Source of the DNA: Bradyrhizobium huanghuaihaiense
Lineage (GTDB): Bacteria > Pseudomonadota > Alphaproteobacteria > Rhizobiales > Xanthobacteraceae
Direction of reading: 5' to 3'
DNA: 64,000 nucleotides
NCBI RefSeq assembly: GCF_007830635.1
Contig: NZ_VLLA01000007.1
Coordinates: forward strand, 248,001 to 312,000
In this document: piece after piece, positions 53,431-62,425 of the stretch
How the letters are laid out: each line of letters starts with the position of its first letter
Numbering within the stretch: the stretch's first letter is position 1
Notes under the pieces: model-generated
Told to the model about the DNA's origin: nothing
Seen by the model: only the letters and a program-made list of their open reading frames with translations
The model's database searches: none
Translations under genes and position numbers: made by a program

Positions 53431-54834
53431 ATGTCTGTCGTCGCCGAGTTGCTTTACTCGCGCCGCGTGCCGCAGGTCGCGGTGCTGGCGCTGATCTCCT
53501 TCAGCTTCGCAGGGTGCAGTGCCGACATGTCGTCGCGGCTGTCCCAATCGAATTTCTCCAACCCCTTCGCGTCCGATCAGACCGGTTCGGTGCAGCAGGC
53601 GCCGCCGCCGCAGCAGCCGCGTGAGCTGCCGCAATATGCGCGGCCGCAGACGCAACCCGGTTCCTATCAGTCGCAGCCCTTGCCGCCGCCGGCGGTGTCC
53701 GCACCGCAATCCTATCCCGTCACTTCGGGCGGCGGCGTGTCCGGAGGCGGCCGCGGCGTCAGCTCCTATGCGCCCCCGGCGCAGCCGCACCTGGAGACCA
53801 CGGCCACTGTGCCGCCGCGCTCGGTCGCAGCCGCACAGCCGGCGGGTGGAACCAAGATCATCGTCGGCACCAGCGACACGCTGGACGTGCTGGCCAAACG
53901 CTATCACGTGACGTCGCAGGCGATCCTCGCCGCCAATGGCTACAAGGGACCGCGCGCGCTCTCGCCCGGTCAGCAGCTGATCATCCCGCATCCGGCCACG
54001 GCCGCTGCACCCGCGCCTGCGATGGCTCCTGTCGCCGCGGCTCCGGCGATGGCGCCTGCTGGCAAGCCGGTTGCTGCCGTCGCTGCGCCTCCGAGCAGTC
54101 ATTTCGTCAATCGCGGCGACACGCTCGCCAGCATCGCGCGCAAGAACCATATCTCCGCGGCCGAGCTCGCCCGCGCCAACGGCCTCGATGCCTCGGCAAA
54201 GCTCAAGCTCGGCACCAAGCTGACTGTGCCCGGTGCCAAGACCGCCGCCCTCGCGGCGCCGGTTGCTGCGGCTCCGGTCGGCGCTGCTCCGGTTGCGGGT
54301 ACGCTTCAGCCGGTCGCGGCTGCTCCCGCGCCCGCCACCAAGATGGCCGCAGTGGCTGCGCCCGTGCAGAGCGCCCGCTTGGCGCAGGCCACGGCGAATG
54401 TCGAAGAGAAGCCCGCCGAGATGCCGGCGAAGGCTGCGGAAGCCACCGGCGCGCTGCCGACCTTCCGCTGGCCGGTGCGCGGCAAGGTGGTCACGACCTA
54501 CGGCGCCAAGACCAACGGCAAGTCCAACGACGGCATCAATCTCGCGGTGCCCGAGGGTACGCCGGTCAAGGCAGCTGAAGACGGCGTCGTCGCCTATTCC
54601 GGCAACGAGCTGAAGGGTTACGGCAATCTGGTCCTGGTTCGGCACTCCAACGGCTACGTCACCGCATATGCCCATGCGAGTGAGCTGTTGGTGAAGCGCG
54701 GCGATACCATCAAGCGCGGTCAGGTCATTGCCAAGTCGGGTCAATCCGGTGAGGTGGCGTCGCCGCAGCTCCACTTCGAGATCCGCAAGGGATCGAGCCC
54801 GGTTGACCCGCTTCAATTCCTGAACGGAGCGTGA
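53431..54834 (+). CDS. nlpD: LysM/LytM-domain lipoprotein, NlpD-like amidase activator
   Basis: 467 residues. Lipoprotein signal with lipobox FAGC (Cys near residue 28). Pro/Gln-rich linkers, two LysM domains (about 145-190: TLDVLAKRYHVTSQAILAAN; about 225-270: TLASIARKNHISAAELARAN) and a C-terminal M23-like (LytM) domain. The usual M23 zinc motif HxGxDIA reads NDGINLAVP, and the HxH motif reads QLHFEIR, so two of the zinc ligands appear replaced. By analogy with E. coli NlpD and EnvC it would activate amidases rather than cut peptidoglycan itself. Confidence 0.88.
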   Translation: MSVVAELLYSRRVPQVAVLALISFSFAGCSADMSSRLSQSNFSNPFASDQTGSVQQAPPPQQPRELPQYARPQTQPGSYQSQPLPPPAVSAPQSYPVTSGGGVSGGGRGVSSYAPPAQPHLETTATVPPRSVAAAQPAGGTKIIVGTSDTLDVLAKRYHVTSQAILAANGYKGPRALSPGQQLIIPHPATAAAPAPAMAPVAAAPAMAPAGKPVAAVAAPPSSHFVNRGDTLASIARKNHISAAELARANGLDASAKLKLGTKLTVPGAKTAALAAPVAAAPVGAAPVAGTLQPVAAAPAPATKMAAVAAPVQSARLAQATANVEEKPAEMPAKAAEATGALPTFRWPVRGKVVTTYGAKTNGKSNDGINLAVPEGTPVKAAEDGVVAYSGNELKGYGNLVLVRHSNGYVTAYAHASELLVKRGDTIKRGQVIAKSGQSGEVASPQLHFEIRKGSSPVDPLQFLNGA

Positions 54835-54876
54835 GGCGCGGGCCCGAGAAGTCGGACGCGCAATCATCACGAATGT

Positions 54877-54940
54877 GCTGTCATCGCCCGCCTTGTGCGC
54901 ATTGCGCACTCGAGCGGGCGATCCAGTATTCCAGAGGCGG
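54877..54940. repeat. Partial copy of the GCTGTCAT-CCCGCCTTGTGCGC repeat
   Basis: GCTGTCATCGCCCGCCTTGT... and GAGCGGGCGATCCAGTATTC match the left half of 49085-49209, with C for T changes paired by changes on the other arm. The right half (GATCATCCGCC...) is absent. Confidence 0.75.
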
Positions 54941-55155
54941 CGGTCGCCAGGCCCAGAAGTTGCCTCGAACCATGGCGTACTGAGTCTTTTGCGACCGGAA
55001 AATCAAATTTCGAAGAACAACCCCATGCAAAGTAGCCGATGGCTGTCGGTGTGATCTTTTAGTGTTTTGAGTCTGCTTCGGTTTCGACGGCGCAACGGAC
55101 ATGGCTGGGCTTGCCAGCGACCCAGCGCCGGCGTGAACGACCCAGCCCGCAACCT

Positions 55156-55169
55156 TTGATCTAGATCAA
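55156..55169 (+). promoter_or_regulatory. Perfect FixK/FNR box upstream of the sulfatase-maturation gene
   Basis: TTGATCTAGATCAA is a full palindrome and the textbook TTGAT-N4-ATCAA dyad. It is 66 bases from the ATG at 55236. Class II geometry would put the transcription start near 55204. Suggests induction at low oxygen by FixK2 or FnrL-type proteins; not tested. Confidence 0.7.
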
Positions 55170-55235
55170 CCTGGAAGAGTGGCGTTCCGTTTCCGTGGCG
55201 GCGCAAGCCAATGATGCACGGGTCCGGAGATCGGC

Positions 55236-56231
55236 ATGAAGCTGGCTGATACGAAATCGTCGCCTGATCCCGGACAGTCCTTCCAGCAACCAGCAGGTGA
55301 GGGGATGCTGTACGTGCCGGGCGGCACGTTTCGCATGGGTTCGGATCGGCACTATCCGGAGGAAGCGCCGGTCCACCGCGTCACCGTGGATGCGTTCTGG
55401 ATGGATCGCCATCCAGTGACGAACCGGCAATTCAAGGCATTCGCCAGAGCTACCGGCCACGTCACCGTCGCCGAGATCACGCCCGATCCAAAGGATTACC
55501 CCGGAATTCTCCCGCATATGATCTACGCGGGTTCGCTGATGTTCTCTCCGCCCGCGTATCCCGTCAGTCTCCGGGACTTCAGCCAGTGGTGGACCTTCGC
55601 CAGAGGCGCGGACTGGCGGCATCCCTACGGGCCTGGCAGCGACATCCGTGGGCTGGACGATCATCCCGTCGTGCATGTGGCGTTCAGCGACGTGATCGCC
55701 TACGCAAAATGGGCCGGCAAGGATTTGCCGACCGAGGCGGAATGGGAATTCGCGGCGCGCGGCGGGCTGGACGGCGCCGAGTTCGCTTGGGGAGATGAAT
55801 TTGCGCCCGAGGGCCGTCACATGGCCAACACCTGGCAGGGCGAATTTCCACGCCAAAATACCGGCGACGACGGGTACGAACGGACATCGCCGGTCACCGC
55901 ATTTCCGCCGAACGGATACGGGCTGTACGATATGATCGGCAACGTCTGGGAGTGGACGTCCGACTGGTACGCGCCTCGGCATGAGGCCGACGCTGCGAAA
56001 GCCTGCTGCATTCCAGAGAACCCGCGCGGCGGCCGCGAGGCCGATAGCTACGACCCCAGAACGACCAACGTCAAGATTCCACGCAAGGTCATCAAAGGCG
56101 GCTCGCATTTGTGCGCGCCGAATTACTGCCGGCGCTACCGGCCGGCTGCGCGGCATGCGGAGCCGGTCGACACATCCACAAGTCATCTTGGATTTCGATG
56201 CATCAGGCGAGGTGTCTCTAACGCATCATAA
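55236..56231 (+). CDS. Formylglycine-generating enzyme family protein (sulfatase-modifying factor)
   Basis: 331 residues. SUMF1-type fold: MLYVPGGTFRMGSDRHYPEE, HRVTVDAFWMDRHPVTNRQF, LPTEAEWEFAARGGLDGAEF, GLYDMIGNVWEWTSDWYAP, and the C-terminal IKGGSHLCAPNYCRRYRPAA. The last contains the two redox-active, copper-binding cysteines (C293 and C298) of true formylglycine-generating enzymes. It oxidises the active-site cysteine of sulfatases with molecular oxygen; both sulfatases downstream are of the Cys type. No signal peptide, as expected for cytosolic modification. GGAG lies just upstream of the start. Confidence 0.93.
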   Translation: MKLADTKSSPDPGQSFQQPAGEGMLYVPGGTFRMGSDRHYPEEAPVHRVTVDAFWMDRHPVTNRQFKAFARATGHVTVAEITPDPKDYPGILPHMIYAGSLMFSPPAYPVSLRDFSQWWTFARGADWRHPYGPGSDIRGLDDHPVVHVAFSDVIAYAKWAGKDLPTEAEWEFAARGGLDGAEFAWGDEFAPEGRHMANTWQGEFPRQNTGDDGYERTSPVTAFPPNGYGLYDMIGNVWEWTSDWYAPRHEADAAKACCIPENPRGGREADSYDPRTTNVKIPRKVIKGGSHLCAPNYCRRYRPAARHAEPVDTSTSHLGFRCIRRGVSNAS

Positions 56232-56246
56232 CGGGAGAGCAATGCC

Positions 56247-58028
56247 ATGTTGAATTGCGTATTCAATGACAAGCTTTCGGTTGCAACGCCGCGCAAGACG
56301 CCCAGTTGGCTCAAGCGGTCCTGCACAGCGCTGCTCGGTGCTACGATGATGATGCCGTCGTCGGGCTTGATCAGCACTCCGGCAGCCGCCCAGCAGCCGG
56401 CGCAAAAGCCCAACATCCTTTTCATCATGGGTGATGACATCGGCTGGATGCAGCCGAGCATCTACCATCGCGGATTGATGGTCGGGGAAACGCCCAATAT
56501 CGATCGCATCGGCAACGAGGGCGCGATGTTCACGCACTATTACGCCGAGCAGAGTTGCACGGCCGGGCGTACGGCCTTCCTCACCGGCATGCAGCCGGTT
56601 CGTGTCGGCATGACCTTGCCAGAGATTCCCGGTAGTCCATCCTATCTGCGGCCCGGGACGCCGTCGCTTGCCAGGTTCCTGCTCGATCTCGGCTACAACA
56701 CTGGGGAGTTCGGTAAAAACCATCTCGGCGACCACACCGACTCGCTGCCAACTGCGCATGGTTTCCAAGAGTACTGGGGCTACTTGTATCACCTCGACGC
56801 GATGCAGGGGGTGAGCTTCCCCGACATCAACAAGAGCCCGGCCCAGCAGACCGTCGCGCCGCCATGCAAGAACACGCCGATCCCCGGCGTACCTGAGGTT
56901 CCCGGCGCGGTGGACCCCAAGACCACGGTCTGCCTGACGCCCCCGCGTCCAATGCTCGCGTGCAAGTCTTCAGATGGCACCCCCAAGAACATGACATGCA
57001 AGGACGAGGGCCCGCTGACTCTCGATCGATCGAAGGGTATCGACGAGGAAATCTCGGCCAAGGTCGTCGACTTCCTCGATCGCAACGACCCGCGCCGCAC
57101 CAACAAGCCGTTCTTCGTCTGGTACAATCCGGCGCGCATGCACATCACGACCGTGCTGAACGACAAGTACCTGGCGATGGTGGGCGAGCCCGGCGGCAAG
57201 GATTGGGGCATCAATGAAGCCGGCATGAAGCAGATGGACGACAATATCGGCGTGGTGCTCACGAAGCTCCAAGACATGGGCCAACTCGACAACACGATCG
57301 TCGTCTTCACCACCGACAACGGCGCCGAGACAATTACCTTTCCGGACGGCGGCGTCACGCCGTTCAAGGGCGGTAAGCTGAGCACCTGGGAGGGCGGCAT
57401 GCGCGCCCCGATGGTGATCCGGTGGCCAGGCGTCATCAAGCCCGGCACGGTGAAGAACGAAATGTTTTCCGCTCTGGACTGGCTTCCGACGCTCGTCGAG
57501 ATCGCCGGCGGCCCCAAAGGCGATGCACTCAAGCAACGGATCGAGGCCGGCGATTATCCCGGCATCGTCAAGACCACGCTCGATGGCATCAACCAGATCG
57601 ACTACCTGAGCGGCAAGTCTGAGAAGTCGTCACGCGACCACTTCTTGTATTACTCCAGCACGACGCCGTCGGCGGTTCGCTACAAGAACTGGAAGATGTA
57701 TTTCGCAATGGTGTCCGACGACCCGGCGGGCTTCGTTAACGGAGTGCAGCCTTACTCCTGGACCCAGGTCGTCAACATCAAGCGCGATCCCTTCGAGACC
57801 TCGGTGGGTTCGCAACAGAAGACGCTCTTCGGTATGGGCGGGTCGATTGCTTCTCCATCGACGGCCTATGTCTATGACTGGAATTTGCTGCCCATCGGCC
57901 AGCAGCTTTGGCTGATGCACCTCGAGTCTTACATCAAGTTCCCGCCGCTGCAGGACCCGGCCAGCTACAACCTGGAACAGGTCATGCGGCAGGTCAGGAA
58001 TATGAAGACGGCCGGCCGCAGCGACTAA
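56247..58028 (+). CDS. Arylsulfatase, exported, Cys-type (first)
   Basis: 593 residues. N-terminal signal region (SCTALLGATMMMPSSGLIST, then PAAAQQ). Metal-binding NILFIMGDDIGW (Asp63-Asp64), formylglycine site CTAGR (Cys104) in QSCTAGRTAFLTGM, an allowed C-x-A-x-R variant of the usual C-x-P-x-R, and late metal site VVFTTDNGAETITF. A long insertion (about 195-255) with CKNTPIPGVP and CLTPPRPMLACKS has several cysteines. Sulfate-ester hydrolysis in the periplasm; substrate not known. Starts 15 bases after the FGE-like gene, so probably cotranscribed and matured by it. Confidence 0.9.
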   Translation: MLNCVFNDKLSVATPRKTPSWLKRSCTALLGATMMMPSSGLISTPAAAQQPAQKPNILFIMGDDIGWMQPSIYHRGLMVGETPNIDRIGNEGAMFTHYYAEQSCTAGRTAFLTGMQPVRVGMTLPEIPGSPSYLRPGTPSLARFLLDLGYNTGEFGKNHLGDHTDSLPTAHGFQEYWGYLYHLDAMQGVSFPDINKSPAQQTVAPPCKNTPIPGVPEVPGAVDPKTTVCLTPPRPMLACKSSDGTPKNMTCKDEGPLTLDRSKGIDEEISAKVVDFLDRNDPRRTNKPFFVWYNPARMHITTVLNDKYLAMVGEPGGKDWGINEAGMKQMDDNIGVVLTKLQDMGQLDNTIVVFTTDNGAETITFPDGGVTPFKGGKLSTWEGGMRAPMVIRWPGVIKPGTVKNEMFSALDWLPTLVEIAGGPKGDALKQRIEAGDYPGIVKTTLDGINQIDYLSGKSEKSSRDHFLYYSSTTPSAVRYKNWKMYFAMVSDDPAGFVNGVQPYSWTQVVNIKRDPFETSVGSQQKTLFGMGGSIASPSTAYVYDWNLLPIGQQLWLMHLESYIKFPPLQDPASYNLEQVMRQVRNMKTAGRSD

Positions 58029-58206
58029 TGGCTGGATACTGCATTGGCGGGCGTCACTTTGGCACCCGCCAATCCACTGCGCTCAGAATCCGACTGCCCA
58101 CGAAGCCGCATGCTGGCAAGCGTGCGACGCACAGCAACGACACACCAGTCTCGCACGCACCTTCAATGTTGACCGGTAGGGACCGCACAATCGAAGCGGG
58201 TCGACA

Positions 58207-59244
58207 ATGAAACAGATCATGCGATTCCCAAGCCTTGACCGTCGCGCACTGCTCCCGTCTCTGGCGATGCTTCCGTTTCTATCTGCCGCCCTGCGTTCCA
58301 CGTCCGCCATGGCCCAGACCCAAACCGGTCCTCTGCCATCTTGGAATGAAGGCCCGACGAAAGCTTCGATCGTCGACTTCGTCGCACGGGTCACGGAGAG
58401 TGGCGGGCCCTATTTCGTACCGCCCGATCAACGCATCGCGACCTTCGACAACGATGGGACGCTTTGGGTCGAGCAGCCGATGTATGTGCAGCTCGCTTTT
58501 GTGCTGGATCGCGTGAAGGTTCTTGCACCCATGCATCCGGAATGGAAGGACAAGCAGCCCTTCGCGGCAGTGCTGAACGGGGACCTGAAGGCGCTCGCAG
58601 CTTTCGGAGAAAAGGGCGTGGCCGAGCTGGTGGCGGTGACTCACGCCGGCATGACGACAGCGGAGTTTGAGAAGATCGTCACAGAGTGGCTTGCGACCGC
58701 GCGTGATGGTCGCTTCAAGCGCCCCTACACCGAACTCGTGTATCAGCCTATGCTCGAATTGCTCGCTTACCTCCGCGCCAACGGTTTCAAGACCTTCATC
58801 GTGTCGGGGGGCGGCATCGAATTCATGCGGCCATGGACCGAGACGATTTATGGAGTGCCTCCCGAGCAGGTCGTCGGATCGTCAATCAAGACCCGCTATG
58901 AAATGCGCGACAGCACGCCGGTTCTGTTTCGCTTGCCCGAGGTCGATTTCATCGACGACAAGGCCGGCAAGCCGATCGGGATCAATAGCCACATTGGCCG
59001 GCGTCCGATCGCCGCATTCGGTAATTCCGATGGCGACCTCGAAATGCTGCAATGGGCGACGCTCGGTGCCAGCGGCGCGCGGTTCGGCCTGATCGTCCAC
59101 CATACCGACGCGGAACGTGAATATGCCTACGATCGCCAATCACATTTCGGCAAGCTCGATGTCGCTCTCGATGCCGCAGCGCTGAACAGGTGGACCGTCG
59201 TGGACATGAGGAAGGACTGGAAGAGGATCTTTTCGTTCGATTAG
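58207..59244 (+). CDS. HAD-superfamily hydrolase, exported
   Basis: 345 residues with an RR-containing signal (LDRRALLPSLAMLPFLSAAL). HAD motif I is FDNDGTLW (nucleophile Asp), motif II in FIVSGGGIEF, motif IV region in FGNSDGDLEMLQ, so a phosphatase is likely. The position between two sulfatases and the export signal suggest a role with phosphate or sulfate esters outside the cytoplasm. An ATG 12 bases into the gene is an alternative start. Confidence 0.88.
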   Translation: MKQIMRFPSLDRRALLPSLAMLPFLSAALRSTSAMAQTQTGPLPSWNEGPTKASIVDFVARVTESGGPYFVPPDQRIATFDNDGTLWVEQPMYVQLAFVLDRVKVLAPMHPEWKDKQPFAAVLNGDLKALAAFGEKGVAELVAVTHAGMTTAEFEKIVTEWLATARDGRFKRPYTELVYQPMLELLAYLRANGFKTFIVSGGGIEFMRPWTETIYGVPPEQVVGSSIKTRYEMRDSTPVLFRLPEVDFIDDKAGKPIGINSHIGRRPIAAFGNSDGDLEMLQWATLGASGARFGLIVHHTDAEREYAYDRQSHFGKLDVALDAAALNRWTVVDMRKDWKRIFSFD

Positions 59245-59306
59245 CGGCGAGATCGTAGGGCTCCTGGCCGCGCGAGCGAATTCGATGGCTTGATCTGAGG
59301 GCAAAA

Positions 59307-60788
59307 ATGCCGAAGAGCAAAAGCATCTGGGTCCCATTGGCATCAGTCGTCGCCATAACAATTACGATCGCACCTGCCGCGGCGCAGCAGAAGCCCAACA
59401 TTGTCGTCATGCTCGCGGACAATTTGGGCTACGGCGAGCTGGGCGTATATGGCGGCGGTATCCTGCGCGGCGCGCCCACGCCACGTATTGACGCACTTGC
59501 CAGTGAGGGCATGCGCCTGCTCAACTTCAATGTTGAAGCGCAGTGTACGCCGTCCCGCTCGGCCTTGCTCACGGGGCGCTTTGCCATCCGCTCCGGCACG
59601 TACGAAGTTCCGATCGGCGGCACCCCCGACGGATTGACACAGTGGGAGATCACGACCGCGGAGCTGTTGTCGGGGCGGGGCTATGCAACCGGGATGTGGG
59701 GCAAATGGCATCTTGGTAGCGCCGAAGACCGGATGCCTACCAATCAGGGCTTCGACGAGTGGTATGGCATCCCGCGCACATATGACGAGGCGATGTGGCC
59801 ATCCCTCGACGAGACAAAAAGCATGTGGCCGTCGGTCGGAAACAGGCAGGGCTGGAATGCGAAAGTCGTTCACCCCGAACATATCTATGAAGCACGCAAG
59901 GGCGATCAGCCTCGACAGGTCGCTGTGCTGGATGTGGATCACCGCCGCACCATGGACGCGGAGATCACCAGCCGCGCAGTGGAGTTCATCAAGCGCAACG
60001 CGAGCTCAGGCAAGCCGTTCTATGCCTACGTTCCATTCGCGCACGTTCACATGCCGACGCTCCCAAATCTTGAGTTCGCGGGCAGAACCGGCAACGGCGA
60101 TTGGGCCGATTGCCTGGCCGAAATGGACTACCGCACCGGGCAAATCCTCGATGCGATCAAGCAAGCAGGCATCGAAAACGACACACTTGTGATATTCGCC
60201 AGCGACAATGGTCCGGAGGCAACCAACCCCTGGGAGGGTGACAACGGACCTTGGCGCGGAACCTACTTCACGGCGATGGAAGGTTCACTGCGGGCACCGT
60301 TCATCATTCGCTGGCCCGGCAAGGTGCCGGCAGGCCGCATCAGCAATGAAATCGTTCACATCGTCGACATCTTCACGACGCTTGCGCGGGTCGGGGGCGC
60401 GGAGGTCCCTACGGATCGCCCGATTGACGGCGTGGATCAGCTGGATTTTTTCTTGGGCAAGCAGGAGGCCTCAAACCGTGAGGGGTTTCCCGCCTACGTG
60501 GCCGACCGGCTGTCAGCCGTTAAATGGCGAAACTGGAAAGTCCATTTGATCTGGCAGGAAACCATGTACGCCACGCCGCAGAAATTGGCCTTGCCAAGAA
60601 TCATCAATCTTCTGACCGACCGGAAGGAGGAACGCGATGTTGGCGCGCAAAACTCCTGGGTCGCCGATCCCGCAGTAAGAATCATCGGAGAACTGGAAGC
60701 GAGCTTCAAGAGGTACCCTCCGATCAAACTTGGCACACCAGATCCCTACACGCCGCCAGAACCGGGCTTGATGCGCACGCGCCCTTGA
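59307..60788 (+). CDS. Arylsulfatase, exported, Cys-type (second)
   Basis: 493 residues. Signal IWVPLASVVAITITIAPAAA, then QQKPNIVVMLADNLGYGELG. Formylglycine site CTPSR (Cys80) in EAQCTPSRSALLTGRFAIR; GMWGKWHLGS (Lys and His of the site); metal site VIFASDNGPEATNP. Asn replaces the second Asp of the first metal motif (ADNLG), a change seen in other members. Paralogue of the first sulfatase but about 100 residues shorter. A reverse-strand gene ends 48 bases downstream. Confidence 0.92.
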   Translation: MPKSKSIWVPLASVVAITITIAPAAAQQKPNIVVMLADNLGYGELGVYGGGILRGAPTPRIDALASEGMRLLNFNVEAQCTPSRSALLTGRFAIRSGTYEVPIGGTPDGLTQWEITTAELLSGRGYATGMWGKWHLGSAEDRMPTNQGFDEWYGIPRTYDEAMWPSLDETKSMWPSVGNRQGWNAKVVHPEHIYEARKGDQPRQVAVLDVDHRRTMDAEITSRAVEFIKRNASSGKPFYAYVPFAHVHMPTLPNLEFAGRTGNGDWADCLAEMDYRTGQILDAIKQAGIENDTLVIFASDNGPEATNPWEGDNGPWRGTYFTAMEGSLRAPFIIRWPGKVPAGRISNEIVHIVDIFTTLARVGGAEVPTDRPIDGVDQLDFFLGKQEASNREGFPAYVADRLSAVKWRNWKVHLIWQETMYATPQKLALPRIINLLTDRKEERDVGAQNSWVADPAVRIIGELEASFKRYPPIKLGTPDPYTPPEPGLMRTRP

Positions 60789-60836
60789 TTCCCCGCTTTC
60801 GGGGAAAGACAGCCGTAACCGGTTGCAATCCGACCG

Positions 60837-61829
60837 CTACGTCGCCGTCAGCTTCACGCCGAGCCGGCCCGCCAGCTCCTGCACGAACTGCCAGGCCACG
60901 CGGCCCGAGCGGGAGCCGCGCGTGGTCGACCATTCCAGCGCCTCGCGCTCCAGGGCCTCGTCGTCGATCTTGATGCCGAAATGGCTGCAATAGCCGCGCA
61001 CCATGGCGAGATATTCGTCCTGGCTGCAGCGGTGGAAGCCGAGCCAGAGACCGAAACGATCCGACAGCGAGACCTTTTCCTCGACCGCTTCGCCGGGATT
61101 GATCGCGGTCGAGCGCTCGTTCTCGATCATGTCGCGCGCCAGCAGATGGCGGCGGTTGGAGGTGGCGTACAGGATGACGTTCTCGGGCCGGCCCTCGATG
61201 CCGCCTTCGAGCACGGCTTTGAGCGACTTGTAGGACGCGTCGTTGCCGTCGAAGGAGAGGTCGTCGATGAACACGATGAAGCGGAAGCTGGCGTCGCGGA
61301 GCTTCTCCATCAGCATCGGCAGCGTTTCGATGTCCTCGCGGTGGATCTCGATCAGCTTCAGCCTGTCGGCGGGCTTGCGGTCGGCATTGATGCTGGCATG
61401 TGCCGCCTTCACCAGCGACGACTTGCCCATGCCGCGCGCGCCCCAGAGCAGGGCGTTGTTGGCGGGCAGGCCGGCTGCGAAGCGCTCGGTGTTCTCCATC
61501 AGGATGTCGCGCATCCGGTCGACGCCCTTGAGCAGGAACAGCTCGACGCGGCTCACCCGCGGCACGGCCGAAAGCCGGCCGTTGGGGTGCCAGACATAGG
61601 CATCGGCCCGCTCGAACGACTCGGGTTCGATGGCCGGATTGCCCTGGGCGGCGAGGTGCGCCGCAATGGTCTCCAGCGCGCGGACCAGGCGCTCCTGGGA
61701 GAGGTCCGGGGCCGCCTTGACGGCCGCCTTGACGGCCTCCGTGGGGCGTTTTGCCGCGACGCCGGCGGGCTTGCTGGCAGGGGTACGGGGGCCTTTGCCG
61801 GCCGGGCTTTTGCTTGGTTTTTTGGGCAT
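60837..61829 (-). CDS. DUF815-type AAA+ ATPase
   Basis: 330 residues from the ATG at 61829. Lys/Pro/Ala-rich N-terminal 50 residues, then the ATPase domain: Walker A in LLWGARGMGKSSLVKAAHAS, Walker B in FIVFIDDLSFDGND, sensor region NVILYATSNRRHL. DUF815 proteins are conserved in alphaproteobacteria beside yajC; their function is not known. Usually follows nlpD directly, so the sulfatase module may be inserted. Confidence 0.88.
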   Translation of the reverse strand: MPKKPSKSPAGKGPRTPASKPAGVAAKRPTEAVKAAVKAAPDLSQERLVRALETIAAHLAAQGNPAIEPESFERADAYVWHPNGRLSAVPRVSRVELFLLKGVDRMRDILMENTERFAAGLPANNALLWGARGMGKSSLVKAAHASINADRKPADRLKLIEIHREDIETLPMLMEKLRDASFRFIVFIDDLSFDGNDASYKSLKAVLEGGIEGRPENVILYATSNRRHLLARDMIENERSTAINPGEAVEEKVSLSDRFGLWLGFHRCSQDEYLAMVRGYCSHFGIKIDDEALEREALEWSTTRGSRSGRVAWQFVQELAGRLGVKLTAT

Positions 61830-62012
61830 GTCCGAAGTTCCTGAGAATGCAGCCTTATCGGGCCTGACGGCGCGCCGCAAGGTGGCCAAATCGACGGTCT
61901 GGCAGCGTTGCAATTGGGGCGGTGGCCGCTATAGTCCGCGCGAATTTGACCGAACCGGTCGCCCCCCCGAGGGCCTGACCGGCTTTCCCCCGTTCTCACG
62001 AGGATCGTCCGA

Positions 62013-62378
62013 ATGTTGATTACCCCTGCGTATGCCCAGGCTGCGGGCGCCGGTGACACCAACAGCATGTTGATGTCGCTGCTGCCGTTCGCCCTGATCT
62101 TCGTGATCATGTACTTCCTGATTCTGCGTCCGCAGCAGAAGAAGGTGCGCGACCACGCCGACCTGGTGAAGAACATCCGCCGCGGCGACACCGTGGTGAC
62201 CTCGGGGGGCCTCGTCGGCAAGGTCACCAAGGTCGTCGATGACGACCAGATCGAGTTCGAGATTTCCGACGGTGTGCGCGTGCGGCAGATGCGCCAGATG
62301 ATCTCCGGCGTGCGCGCCAAGGGCGAGCCGGCGAAAGAATCCAAGGATAGCGCCAAGGACGACGCCGCGTCGAAGTGA
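62013..62378 (+). CDS. yajC: Preprotein translocase subunit YajC
   Basis: 121 residues. One membrane helix (LLPFALIFVIMYFLILRPQQ), then KKVRDHADLVKNIRRGDTVV, VVTSGGLVGKVTKV and EISDGVRVRQMRQMISGV. Accessory subunit of SecDF-YajC in Sec export. secD starts 47 bases after its stop. Confidence 0.95.
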   Translation: MLITPAYAQAAGAGDTNSMLMSLLPFALIFVIMYFLILRPQQKKVRDHADLVKNIRRGDTVVTSGGLVGKVTKVVDDDQIEFEISDGVRVRQMRQMISGVRAKGEPAKESKDSAKDDAASK

Positions 62379-62425
62379 GCGCTTCCGCGAGCCTCTTGAG
62401 TCTCCTGATCTGACAGGTCCAGTCG

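Larger units (their letters stand above)
54835..55235. other. Intergenic region before the sulfatase cluster
   Basis: About 400 bases with a partial copy of the 49085 repeat (54877-54940), then a lower-GC zone (54995-55075), then the FixK-type box. No gene seen. Confidence 0.6.
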
